Assembly: GCA_016800925.1 (NCBI GenBank)
Contig: JABCPU010000019.1
Coordinates: 248,001 to 312,000, forward strand
Reading direction: 5' to 3'
Length of the DNA stretch: 64,000 nucleotides
Source: Suillus spraguei
Lineage: Eukaryota > Basidiomycota > Agaricomycetes > Boletales > Suillaceae
Shown: piece by piece, positions 22,967-33,747 of the stretch
Numbering within the stretch: position 1 is the stretch's first letter
Layout of the letters: each line of letters opens with the position of its first letter
The notes under the pieces: model-generated
The model's input: the letters and a program-made list of their open reading frames with translations, nothing else
Database searches by the model: none
What the model was told of the DNA's origin: nothing
Translations under genes and position numbers: made by a program

Positions 22967-25823
22967 TCAATCTATCGATATCTCTTTTCGGAGCATCTCT
23001 CCGATGCTCGCAAACTGAGCCAGACATTCAGGATTTCGCAGTGTAGCAGAATTCACACTTGAGATGTGAGCTCCGTTAATGATCTGGCCAGTTTCAATTA
23101 TCATGAACCTTTCATCGATTATGGGAGCATACCTTTTTAACTGGGATCTCTACGCGCTTCCCGTTCAAGGTATATGGAATATCGTCGACTTGGATTATCT
23201 ATCAAACCCCCACGCATAGTCAGCCAACGTTCCGGGGGACTGATAAAAATAGAACACACTCGAGCAGGAACATGGCGTGGGCTCCGTTGTGATCTTATTT
23301 CCGATCTAATCTTTTGCTCCATTTCTATTGATAGTGCCCGCTTGCCATAAAGTTTAACGAACAGGATCACGCGCTCATCTGCGCCGCCTTCAATGGACTG
23401 TGCCACAACCAGTGCATCCTCAATTGTGTCGTTCGTGTTCCGTTCTTCAGAAAATGAGAAGCATGCCTCAAGGACGTTATATACTTCAGACGATCCAAAT
23501 CGGATCCCTCCAGGATTTCTACGAAATAATCAGAACTAGAGTGGAGTGTGAAAGTAGTATACTCACAGAACACCATCACTTCTTCCTAACATGATAAGTC
23601 CACCTCCGTTTCCATGCTGAGAAGATGTAATCAGCACGTGGTCCCCGTGATCTGTTCCAAATCAAGTGAGTAAGAGAGGGCGCAATCTCAGGATCCGGGG
23701 CGCGTACACCACATGTCCTTGTATTCAGCAAAATAGGATAGACGAAACCTCTCTGCTGCAGCTTTGACACTCTCGTCCGTCCCGAAACCGGGCAGGGGCC
23801 AAAATCCAATAGGCATACATGGAAATGGTCTAACGCATACCAACTCGCCAGCCTCGCCAGCCTGACAGTTCTGTCCGTCATGAGTGAAAGTTTCGATTGC
23901 CATTCCCAGCATACGACATTGGATTTCCCCACGGTATACCGGCAACGCAGAAGACATCCCACCAAAGAGTGAACAGATGTCCGTGCCTCCTGAATGAGCA
24001 GTCCAGGGCGCATAACTAAAATAACTGTGTAGATCATACCTGTTATGGATGCGAGAAGTACGTTGGGGTGAATACATTCGTAAACGTAGTCGAAGAGCAC
24101 ATGGGCTAATGGCGAACCAGTCGAGTAAATATGCCTCAAGCAAGTTAAGTTGTGGTGATCACGAGGCTTGTAGCCTATCCGCTATTATTGTTCGAGTTAG
24201 CACTCAATGATCATTATAGTTAGGATAGCTACTCACCGATAATTGATCTAAGTATTTCGCACTCGTTCCGAAAATTGATATTTGTAGTTCATCCACAAGA
24301 TGCCACAGATAAGAGGGCTCCCTCAGGGGACTGCCATCGTAGAGCACTAGCGTACATCCGACGCTGAGACCATTCACTAGGAAATTCCACATCATCCATC
24401 CTCTACGATACAACGATTTAATACACAATCAATCAGGAATGAAACGAGCGACTTACGTCGTGGTATAATAGAAAAAGACGTCTTCAGGGTGCAGGTCTGC
24501 ACAAATTACAAATTCTTTTTTTGCTTGTAACAACATGCCACCAGCCCGATGCACAATTGGTCTACGAGTTTAGAATCAGTATCATCTAACGGTTAACGGT
24601 TTGTTGATGTTAAGAACATACTTGGGGCAACCTGCGGGGGCCAACCGAGTTCAGCTTTAGAGTAAGGGAGTAGGGCTACATACCTGTTGTGCCTGAGCTA
24701 AAAAGTATCCACAGCGGCCAATCAAAACCTTGACGACACCACTCAATTTGACCTTCAGAAGTGCGGCCCAAAGAGCTGGATTTTCCCTTCGAAATAAACG
24801 TGTCCCATGAAACCCAGTTAGGGTCCCATCCGGACACATTCTTTGCCGACTGAATGACGATCACGACTGGATTCAGCGAACATTGCTTGGAGAGTCCAGA
24901 AAGAAGAGATCGCAGCTTTGGCAAATGAGGATGAACTTTTCCATTGTACCTGCATGACTTCAACAACAAAAACCTGACTTTACCAGGAGAGCAACCTACA
25001 CGACGGCATCGACCGCAAAAATCACTCGAGGTTGTACTTGCTCAAATCTACAAATTAGCGAGTGCGTGTGCGACAGTATTTCGGTAAACTAGCGCACCTC
25101 TCTAATACTCCCTGGGTCCCAAAGTCTGCTGCTGCACTGACCCAGATGCACCCTACGAAAGTTAGCAAAAAGCAACAGGGGTAGAAATAATCTACCTATG
25201 GCAGTGGCAGCCAGACAAGCGATGACATTTTCCTGGCAGAGGGTGTAAAGTTAAGACTGGGCGGTGTGCCTTTAGTTGACAGTAACGTACAATACAATTC
25301 GAGGAGTATGAAGCCACTCGATCCCCGGGCTTCAGATCGAGCATTAGTAAGGCTGAAACCAAGTCAGCAACCATCACGTAAAGGTCGGCATATGTGACAC
25401 GCTGATGAGGAGGATTCGGGCACTCGGGCGTGGGCTCAGCTAATCAGCCATGATTATCGTGCAAATCAAAGAACGGTGTATCAACATACTCGCTTGTATA
25501 AGCGCGAATTTGTCTGCCGAACGACAAGTCAGCATATTCTCGGCCCAGTTAATCCTCGCCTCGCTGAACCACGGTGGGTTTGCCGCGGGGAGAGTATTAT
25601 TATCGACGACATGTTGGCCCTTGTAGCCGACAATAGCAACATCATCCCACACAGTGTCCCAGAATAAATCGATGTGGTCGGTAGACCATCGGTAAAGGTC
25701 AAAGTACGAATCTAGGGCAAGTCCGTATTTCTCGTTGACATTCTTGAGGAATGCGAAGCAACGCGAGGATGTAGCATCAGGAGGTAGGAAAAGTGGAGGC
25801 GCGGCGGGGGATTCGGTATTCAT
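22967..25823 (-). CDS. AACS: Acetoacetyl-CoA synthetase
   Basis: ATP-dependent activation of acetoacetate to acetoacetyl-CoA in the cytosol, feeding sterol and lipid synthesis. ATG 25823 (MNTESPAAPPLFLPP). The N-terminal block is NEKYGLALDSYFDLYRWS and WFSEARINWAENML. The adenylation core gives LFSSGTTGRPKPIVHRAGG, WMMWNFLVNGLSVGCTLVLY, ISIFGTSAKYLDQL, then GGTDICSLFGG with LPVYRGEIQCRMLGM, FWPLPGFG and HGDHVLITSSQHGN. The C-terminal exons read YGKRALSIEMEQKIR, DDIPYTLNGKRVEIPVKKII and end EMLRKEISID. The P-loop SGTTG and the catalytic Lys region (NGKRVE) are present. About a dozen short introns. It is distinguished from acetyl-CoA synthetase by the LPVYRGEIQ block and the C-terminal ING segment. 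Confidence 0.95.
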
Positions 25824-26362
25824 GCCGGAGACTTCGACTTCTCAAGAATAACTTCAATAAGATTCTGTAAAACGTCGGTTACAACGCAACGGTACGGAGT
25901 GCTAGTGAACTAGATCGCGCGGGAAGGTCCGGTACAGCAACTATGCTCGGACAAGGTTTACATCGCGTAGTTTTCGGAACCGAAACAACTATACTGTCTT
26001 ATTTGTATGAAATATTATTGTAAATTCTTCGAGGGAGAAAACAAAATGCCAATCGAACTGCTAGGAGAATATTGGAACTATGGAAAAGAAGGTCTGTGTA
26101 GTGCAGTGCACACCATTAATATTGAGCGCAGTATGCGCGCACTGCCAATTATTTAGTGCACGATAACGATAAACAAATCATGCCATATCATTAATTACAT
26201 AATAATCAATTGTTTCGAACAAAAAAAAATTATGGTGTCAGTGCAACCCCTATAAGTACAACCTCAGGTCGGTGCTACTACGGCAGACTCAATATTAGGA
26301 AACGTCTTTGCATAGATCCCCCTACACATTCATTGTTCACCCTCCGTCCAGATATTACAACC
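25824..26362. other. AT-rich intergenic, divergent AACS / unrecognised gene
   Basis: 539 bases, noticeably AT-rich from about 26150 to 26235 with an A run at 26221-26229. It contains a short palindromic stretch around 26128-26143 (GCAGTATGCGCGCACTGC-like). No transposon ORF or clear terminal repeats seen. Confidence 0.45.
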
Positions 26363-26954
26363 ATGGATAATTTTCTTGCCCCACATAGCACAGAAGCAGT
26401 AGCACACTCCAGGCTCAGGTACGTGGTCTTACCACATCGTCACAGATTCCACGTTTTGATCTTACCAGCGAGGACTGGTTAGACTGGGACATCAGTCGCC
26501 CTTCTTTTGACGAGTCCCTTGTCGCCCACTGTGCTTCGTATCATGCGTTTGACCGTTATTTATCTGGAGAAGATCTCTTCATAGCCCCTCGTTTTCCGAG
26601 CGAGCTAGAGCAAGTTCTGTATGCATTTTCACGTGTCATATCGGTCACAGCAGCACTAACAGCGACACAGACGCCGACACGCATACGACTCGATCCACAA
26701 TGCAATCTCAAGATCTCGTCAAACGCTGAAAACTGGAGGATACAGCAGGGTACGCGTGTTTTCTCTCGCTTCGTCGCTTGCCCGCTGAACTAGTTATTAA
26801 GACATGTCATCTAGCAGAGCAGTCCATACGCAGCGTCCTAGATACAGGAGATAACGCGAGGAGATTGCTCGCCTGGCACAGGCCCAACACTGGTACCGGT
26901 ACCTCACCCGTGACCGTGGATGTGACTCGTACTGCTTCGGTAATAAAAGTTTAA
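26363..26954 (+). CDS. Unrecognised multi-exon gene, about 150 residues
   Basis: Not recognised. ATG 26363 reads MDNFLAPHSTEA, then a 47-base GT-AG intron (26399-26445). Exon 2 is a clean open frame, IPRFDLTSEDWLDWDISRPS onward (HCASYHAFDRYLSGEDLFIA, LEQVLYAFSRVISVTAALTA). A second intron (about 26751-26818) leads to EQSIRSVLDTGDNARRLLAW and GTGTSPVTVDVTRTAS. The frame stops at 26952-26954; a 33-base intron (26940-26972) could instead extend it to 26996. There is no signal peptide or membrane helix. It stands alone in an AT-richer stretch between AACS and PPN1. The frame-consistent introns suggest a real gene, but a decaying copy is possible. Confidence 0.45.
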
Positions 26955-27509
26955 CTCACCTCACCCACACAGACGTTGAGTGTGGGGATCCATTGATTCA
27001 CTGTCGCCATCATTGTGGTGTAGAAACACGCCATGTAGTATTATCGCACCACGCAACATTCTTTAGAACGTAGATTATCGATTACTGTAGTATACATTAG
27101 GTTTTCATCATTGTATTTTGATAGATGAATGATCATTATAGACAGATCGTATTTTGATGTTAACGACCACTGACGTATCAGCCTGAGTCTCGAATGATAG
27201 TGTGGGTCACGGTTGACTTGGTACCGGTGCTCTTAGAAACCTAACTTGAAGCCTCAAGCTCAAGGCCCAAGCATTTGATAGCTCCCACGTGGTTGATAGT
27301 ACAAATCCCGTCGTGTCATTGATATTGCTAAGCCACGCTGAGCCCTCGAGTAGTCTGAATGTCGTACCATGCACCAGCCAATGAATGTCGTTTATTCGTC
27401 TAATTACAAACGCCAGGCAACGTGTCAATCGTTCAGAATTAATCTGAAAACCACCACATATGCCTTACAAAATTCTTACATGATTGAGGGTTTTCTGGTT
27501 CCCTAAAGC
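26955..27509. promoter_or_regulatory. PPN1 upstream region with CACGTG motif
   Basis: 555 bases without a supported gene. A CACGTG palindrome lies at 27286-27291, about 220 bases before the PPN1 ATG. In yeast, PHO-regulon genes including polyphosphate genes respond to Pho4 at CACGTG/T; relevance here is inference. Confidence 0.4.
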
Positions 27510-29974
27510 ATGAAGAAACGTATTTCGTGGCTAGCAGGTCTTTTGTGTTTGCAGGTCCTGGCTGCGCCGCCTCAAGTTGTCTTGAATGCGTATCCAAATA
27601 GACCCGATCGAAAACTTCATGGCCGTTTCTTGCATATCACCGATATTCATCCCGACCCATACTATGTAGAAGGAGCTTCTCAGTCGTCCCGATGCCATCG
27701 AAAGGAGTCAAACAAGGATCAGCGGGCAGGATATTATGGGATACCCTTCGGGTCAGTCAAAGCCCTTCATTTGGTCGCATATCCTAACTCGAACATGTTT
27801 CTGCAGCGCCTGCGACTCGCCTTGGACATTAACGAATTTAACGTTCGAGCATCTAGAGGATAACTGGAGCTCAGAGATAGATTTTGTTATATGTACGCTC
27901 GTTTATCGTTTGAAGCCTCCTTTCGCGCACTGAACTTGAGATATTGTAGGGACCGGCGATAACGCCAGGTAGAGTCCCGGTAGTCGTCCGGAGCACCATT
28001 TAATGCCAGATCATCCAGACATGACGAAGACCACGAGATACCTCGAACACTTGAGGAAATCTTCACTCTTAATCGCGCTGTCACGAAGAAGATGGAGGAT
28101 GCGTTCCTCAGGAAGGGAATCCCAGTTGTACCAAGTTTGGGTGGGTTCTTTGGATCGTAGCTCCGAAATTTCATATTCATCGATGCTGCCATCATCCTTC
28201 GCCTTTCTGTGAATAGGAAATAATGATGTTTGGCGTAAGTACTTGTATCCGAGTCTTTTGTGGCAAATGTCTCAGAGCCGTCGTTGGCCTTGGCAGCACA
28301 CGCGAGTAGTTTCTATCTCGACGATCCCTCCCTTTGTCTTTCTGACATTCACCACTACAGAATACTTTATCTCTAGGTGAGCGCCACCGATGTTGACGAT
28401 TTCGACTTTCGGCTAACGTCGGTTAAGGTCCGAATGAAATAACGGATGAATTTGCGTCGTTCGTATTCATCGATGTCCTGTTTTCATTCGCTTAGATGTA
28501 TCTGATAGCATATGGGATGCATTTATTCCGTCAGCCTCCAGGATCTCTTTCCGAAAAGGCGCATATTATGCAGTGGAAGTGATACCCGATGCACTTGCGG
28601 CAATTAGTCTGAACACGATGTACTTCTATCATTATAACCAAGGTCAGGTCCCTGATGCCTGTCCCGCCCACTATGCTCAAATAGTATTGACAGCTGTGAG
28701 AGGGTGTGTAGTCGGTGATGCCAGCGACCCCGGCAATTTACAGTTTGACTGGCTGGAAGAGCAGCTTGAAATGTTTCGGGCTCGGCAGATGCAGGTATGA
28801 CGCATTATATTTTCTAAATGATAAAATATCACGACGTTAATTTGACAGGTGTGGGTTACTGGTATGTCTTTAATGTGAATATTACACCCGTTTTGATGTT
28901 GAATTTTCAGGACACGTACCTCCGTCTGACTACCATTACTTTCCCGAGTGTGCAAGTACTCCAGTGTGCTGCACTTGAAAGAGCGACTGACACATGGTTT
29001 AGTACTACCGGTACGCAGGGCTCAGCCTGAGATATCAAGATGTTATTTTGGGGAGTTTATTTGGTGTGAGTGATATTCAGAAGTATGTTGCCGAGCAAGG
29101 GGTTGACAGTGCTTGTCTAGCATTTGAACGTCGATCATGTAAGCGGCACCCTTTGTTCAATTGACTCTAATCGAGACTCGGCTATAGTTCTACTTTGTCG
29201 ACGCCGCTGATCTCAATGTCAGGACGCCGTCCCATAGTTTCGAGGGTACAATCTTTGAAACATTAATGGCCGACTTTAAAGCGCTTGTGAAAGGGTCAAA
29301 GCATTTGAATTATGATGACTATGCAGTAGTCACCGTCAGCCCGTCATCGGTCCCCAATCCGTATTTGCCCAGCTTCAGGGTGTTCAGTTATAACATCTCG
29401 GGGCTGGGATCGACGACTGTGGGTGCCGTCGGTGAAGACGAGTATCTCCTTATGACAAAGAAGAATCGAGCCTCCCGATGGAAGCATTTACCGTATCGTC
29501 ATGGTAATGATGGGAGCCGCCAGTGCATGGATGCGGGATATCGGGACTCGTGGAGGTGCAAGCTTCGGCCCTGGCGTTCTGACAGCGACGCTCCGTCACG
29601 CCAAAATACACTGTGGACACCTCTGGGATATGCCCAAGTACGTCATGTTTCGATAATTGTTTTTTTTTTTCATTTGAGTTAATTTGGTGATTCAGTATTA
29701 CATACCTCAACTTGATGAACCAAAATTCAAGCTGGAATACTTAACGTTCCCGATTCCGAACTTGTACCGCGGGGAGGGACCCGTTCCGCTTAGAAACTTA
29801 CCCAAGTCGCTCCGCGAAGCAAGGGTAACGAAATCAGAGCTTGCGCCGTATGAACTGAGTGATCTTACCATACCATCATGGCTAGATCTAGCCTGCAAGC
29901 TGGGGAAGCCGCGGGAGAAAAAGCTCCGAAAGCTGTTCAAGAAGTACATGTATATGGGAGGTGAAGATATTTAA
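27510..29974 (+). CDS. PPN1: Vacuolar endopolyphosphatase Ppn1
   Basis: Cleaves long-chain inorganic polyphosphate in the vacuole lumen; related to acid sphingomyelinase-like phosphodiesterases. ATG 27510 starts with a hydrophobic signal anchor (WLAGLLCLQVLAAPP). Calcineurin-like metal motifs appear in order across exons: FLHITDIHPDPYY, EIDFVIWTGDNAR, VVPSLGNNDVW, GPNEITDEFASIWDAFIP, VWVTGHVPP and SLFGHLNVDHFYF. LAAISLNTMYFYHYNQGQ and FDWLEEQLEMFRARQM lie between them. The C-terminus (YYIPQLDEPKFKLEYLTF, to MYMGGEDI) fits fungal Ppn1. One intron (28952-29002) is best read as GC-AG. Exons between the GNND block and GPNE (28236-28428) could not be placed, and the usual PHN after GNND is unclear. 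Confidence 0.92.
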
Positions 29975-30529
29975 AAGGGGCAATGCCGGAGTGCCCGTAT
30001 GATTGATATGATACAATGTAATCGGAATGGCGGTGTGGGAAGTGCGCGGCGGCGGTGTAGAGGCGATTCGGATTATTATTTGTGTTTAGTTGATCAAAAC
30101 AGTTCAGTTTGTTGATTCTTAACACGGCGTTGTTGCCTTGACCACCGACCACATTTCTGTAGTAGTTCCTAGAAGATCTCGTCAGCGTTCCTGCAAACCT
30201 ATTACTGCTGCTGCGTCTTTGCTTTCGAGGAGGCAAAACTTATCTTTTTTGCTCTCCCTCTCTCTCTATCATTCATATTGGCCTAGCTCAAGACTAGAGT
30301 CCCTTTGAGTCTGCTATTTCGTTTTAGATTCAAGCAGATCTCTCACAAGTCTAAAAATCTCTTCTTTTTTTCCATCTGCCAGTCAGCGTCAGCTTCTGTG
30401 TCTCAAAAACTCTTGTCGTTCATTCACAATCATCGGCTGGACCGCCAATATTTGCCTTGATCACTACAGATATCGGCATTCACCCTCATTTATTCCCTTT
30501 CATCAACCAAACTCTCTCATATATCTTAT
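29975..30529. promoter_or_regulatory. RFX gene upstream region, pyrimidine-rich
   Basis: PPN1 3' UTR, then the presumed promoter and long 5' UTR of the RFX gene. A strong CT-rich tract lies at 30243-30270, and pyrimidine-rich sequence continues to about 30520. Such tracts are common near fungal transcription starts. Confidence 0.45.
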
Positions 30530-33470
30530 ATGGCTGCCGTCAACTTGCAGACTATGTCTTCAAGTATCCCTTTCGACTTTTTACCACTCAATCACCCACA
30601 TTCAAGATCAAATTCTGTCTCTTCATCCTCTACTCATTCCCCTAATTCTCGTCCTCATTCTTCTCAAGGCGGTATGTCAAGAATGTCATCAGGTTTACCT
30701 ACCTCATTGGACGATCATTACCGGCTCTCTTATATGAGCGCTGATCAGACCCGCCACACCTCCTTCTCACTCCCCCCATCCGACATGACTCCTGGTCAAT
30801 CTCCTCCAAACACTAATATTACTAATCCTGCGCTTAAAGGCCATATCCGTCCAACTCATCTCAGGGCTCGTGCTGCTGCTTCTCCGTACCCCCGTGATAC
30901 TGAAAGTGTTCACTCTTCGTCGAGTGAAACGGACGACATTTCCATGTTCCTTGGAAATCCCTCAGACTACCCTAGCATGTATGGGCATGGTTCTACCTTG
31001 CCCTCTAATCAAGAAACCATCCACACCGCAGGCGCTTTTGGCAGGATGTCTTTGGGTCCAGATCATCAATTGGAAAAGCTCGCTGCTAATGTCCGCGTTG
31101 CAACAACAACCAGTGCATCTGACAGAGCTAAGCAAATATTTGTTCAGGCTTGGTGAGTTCATGCGGTGCTTTTTACTCAAGTATTCTTTCTCATCATTTT
31201 CCTGCGCCCCAAGGTTGACAGCAAATTATGCGCCTTATCCAGATGGGAATGTACCACGTCAGGGTCTTTACTTTTCATACAGACGGGTGTGCGATCAGTA
31301 CGGAATTCCTCACATCAATACGGCTACTCTGGGAAAGGCTATTCGTCTCTGTTTTCCTACTATCAAGACACGGCGCCTAGGTGTTCGTGGAAATAGCAAA
31401 TATCATTGTGCGTACAGTGCCACATCTGATGGTGATCGGAAGAATTCTGATTGACGCCACGTTCGGCCAGATTGCGGCATTCGTCCCGCTACTTCGGCTG
31501 AGGCCGAATGGCTCCAGGATTACATCCGAAAATCAAATAATAATGCTGGCCAGCATTCCATCAACGCCGCTCGTGCAGCGCAAGAATCCTCCGACAATCC
31601 AAATAAAGGCGAAGAACGGTCCGACGATGATGATGACGAAGATTCCGAGGGGTCTAGCGCATCAAAGAGGAACTCATTGACTCTTTCTGGAGACCTCAAG
31701 GCCGCTGGTCTCACTTATGGAGACATCAGTGACAAAACACCTACTGCTAATAGTTTGCTCTCTCAGGCACAAGCTGTTGCCAGGAGCAGTACCTATCCCA
31801 GCCATGCTTCTATCCGTCGACATGTCAGCCAATCAGATTCAACCCTCGCTGCACAATCTACCATGTCACTTGGACCCAGCACTGCTGCACCTTTTGTACC
31901 GTCGCACCAGCATATGTCAGTCCGCCATATGTCGCATTTTCCGTCCATCGAAGAGGCGATAGGATCTAACTCTGCGTCGCCGCAGAGCATCGCCGCTCGT
32001 GAAGTGTGGGGATGGTTCCAAGACCATCTCGACGCCGTCCTCGAGAGTGCTCGTGCCTTTAGGTTTGATCAATTCGAGATGCACCTCCGAAGCTTTTGGT
32101 CCAGCTTGAATGGAAATCATCGAGAAGTAGTGCATGCTCCTGCTATCGCTGGTCTAATGGCCAAAGCCGACGCAATTCTATATGATGTACGTCCAGCATG
32201 TTACCTTCTCGTGCATGTCTGGTTGACTTTTTTTGGCCAGGAAATACTTGAATTTTTAAGATCCCAGATGCTTTCCCCGATCGCTCCCGCTGCTATGACT
32301 AGTCTTAGGACGCTGGCAAGCAAAATGGAGAAGATCCTGCTTGTTGCGCTGGAAGGATACGGCAACACTTTTGTTGAGCCCAAGGTCGAGCTTGGAGCGC
32401 GGTTCGGCCATCTTGTTTGTATGTGACTTTTTCGGCACTTTTACTGGCTTGGCTCATGTTGCTGCAGTGCGCTTCTTGGATATATACCAAGTTACTCAGG
32501 CCCTCAATACCGTATTGACGAACCAGAAGCAGCTTTCCGAGATGCGCCGCTCCTGGCAGAAAGTGGACTTTGAATCTGTTCGCAATCAATCTGCTCTTGT
32601 GTGCAATTGTCGTCACGAGGAGCTTGTTCAGCTTCTAGAAGTCGACTTCGTAGGCATGATGGATAGCTTGTCAAAGACTCCTGAACCAGTTAGGGAGGTT
32701 ATGGCGTGGGCTGACAAATGTTGCGAGAGGCTCATGGGACAGCGGATAGGAACTGGTGACGATCGAGGTACCTTGAGTTCCCGAAGTGTATTGATTCGCT
32801 GGGGCTACGTGACTAGTCAGGTCATGAGAGATTTAGTAAGAGCTCCCATAATCGTTTACCTTCCGTTCACCGATAGCCACTAGACTATTCGCAGCGATCC
32901 AGCCTTTGGAGCCTTCCAGATCATGAAGTTGTTCTTAGAGTAAGTCGAACTATTTTCCTTTCGTGGAATGTTGTTAACGTTTCACCCAGTGACTGGATTG
33001 CAGTAAATGTTCTGCGTAGCGTGGCGCTTTCTACCAACTCCGTGGCTGCATCCGTCGAACCAGTCATGCAGCAACAGTTCTTTTCATTATCTCCCATGGC
33101 CGGTCAAGAAAGTTTCAACACCATGGAAACGCGTTCCGCTCAACATGTGATGAACCATACCCCGACTACCTCAAGCATGCTCGCAGCTCTGCAGCAGGAC
33201 CCATTCCCAACCGGCGCGCTGGACGCATCATCTTCCGGCTTTAATGCAGACGCATATGGAGGTTTGAATTATATGGATACTTCAGTTCAGCCGGATGATT
33301 CCATTCCTCCCGTTCACCAGTCAGGACTCTCGTTCTCTGACTATGCGCCCGGGAATACGTTCGATGTTGCGTCATTTGCGACGCAAGATTTGGGCATGAA
33401 TACCTCTTCAGGTACTAATGGCGAGCAAGATCGTGAGACTGAGCCCGTCAAGACGGAGGCTGGGCCTTAG
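30530..33470 (+). CDS. RFX1: RFX-family winged-helix transcription factor (Rfx1/Crt1-like)
   Basis: Nuclear DNA-binding regulator; fungal members control DNA-damage, ribonucleotide reductase or morphogenesis genes through X-box sites. ATG 30530 opens a Ser-rich, disordered N-terminus (HSRSNSVSSSSTHSPNSRPH). The RFX winged helix begins at DRAKQIFVQAW, joins over an intron to LTANYAPYPDGNVPRQGLYF, and goes on SYRRVCDQYGIPHINTATLG, KAIRLCFPTIKTRRLGVRGN and SKYHYCGIRPAT (intron near 31409-31471). An acidic linker follows, then the conserved helical B/C/dimerisation region (VWGWFQDHLDAVLESARAFR, ILEFLRSQMLSPIAP, YQVTQALNTVLTNQKQLSEM, LLEVDFVGMMDSL). It ends in a Gln/Ser-rich tail, TEPVKTEAGP. The domain call is very secure. 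Confidence 0.95.
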
Positions 33471-33747
33471 TCCCCGAAGACTCGATTGAAAATTATACCA
33501 CTCGGTCAAAGATAGTATCTCCAGCGAATGTATATGTTCCGTTCCGTCATTTATTCATACCTTGTTAGTGTCCTATCTGTATTGCCACTATTGCTCAGTC
33601 TCTTCACCTCCTTCTCGTACTCATTATTGTATAGGTCTTCATTCTGTCGAATAATACTGATTGCTTCCCGTTCCGAACATAATTTGCAGATATAAGTAGA
33701 GGCAGATTTGGTAGTATATGCGTGAGGTATAAAAGATGTTCCTGTAC

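Noticed and set aside
26418..26444. 27-base GT-AG intron in the unrecognised gene
   Set aside because: Too short, and being a multiple of three it would not correct the frame; the 47-base intron from 26399 does.
25850..27200. Possible transposable element or LTR remnant in the AT-rich stretch
   Set aside because: No transposase, reverse transcriptase, terminal repeats or target-site duplication could be seen by eye.
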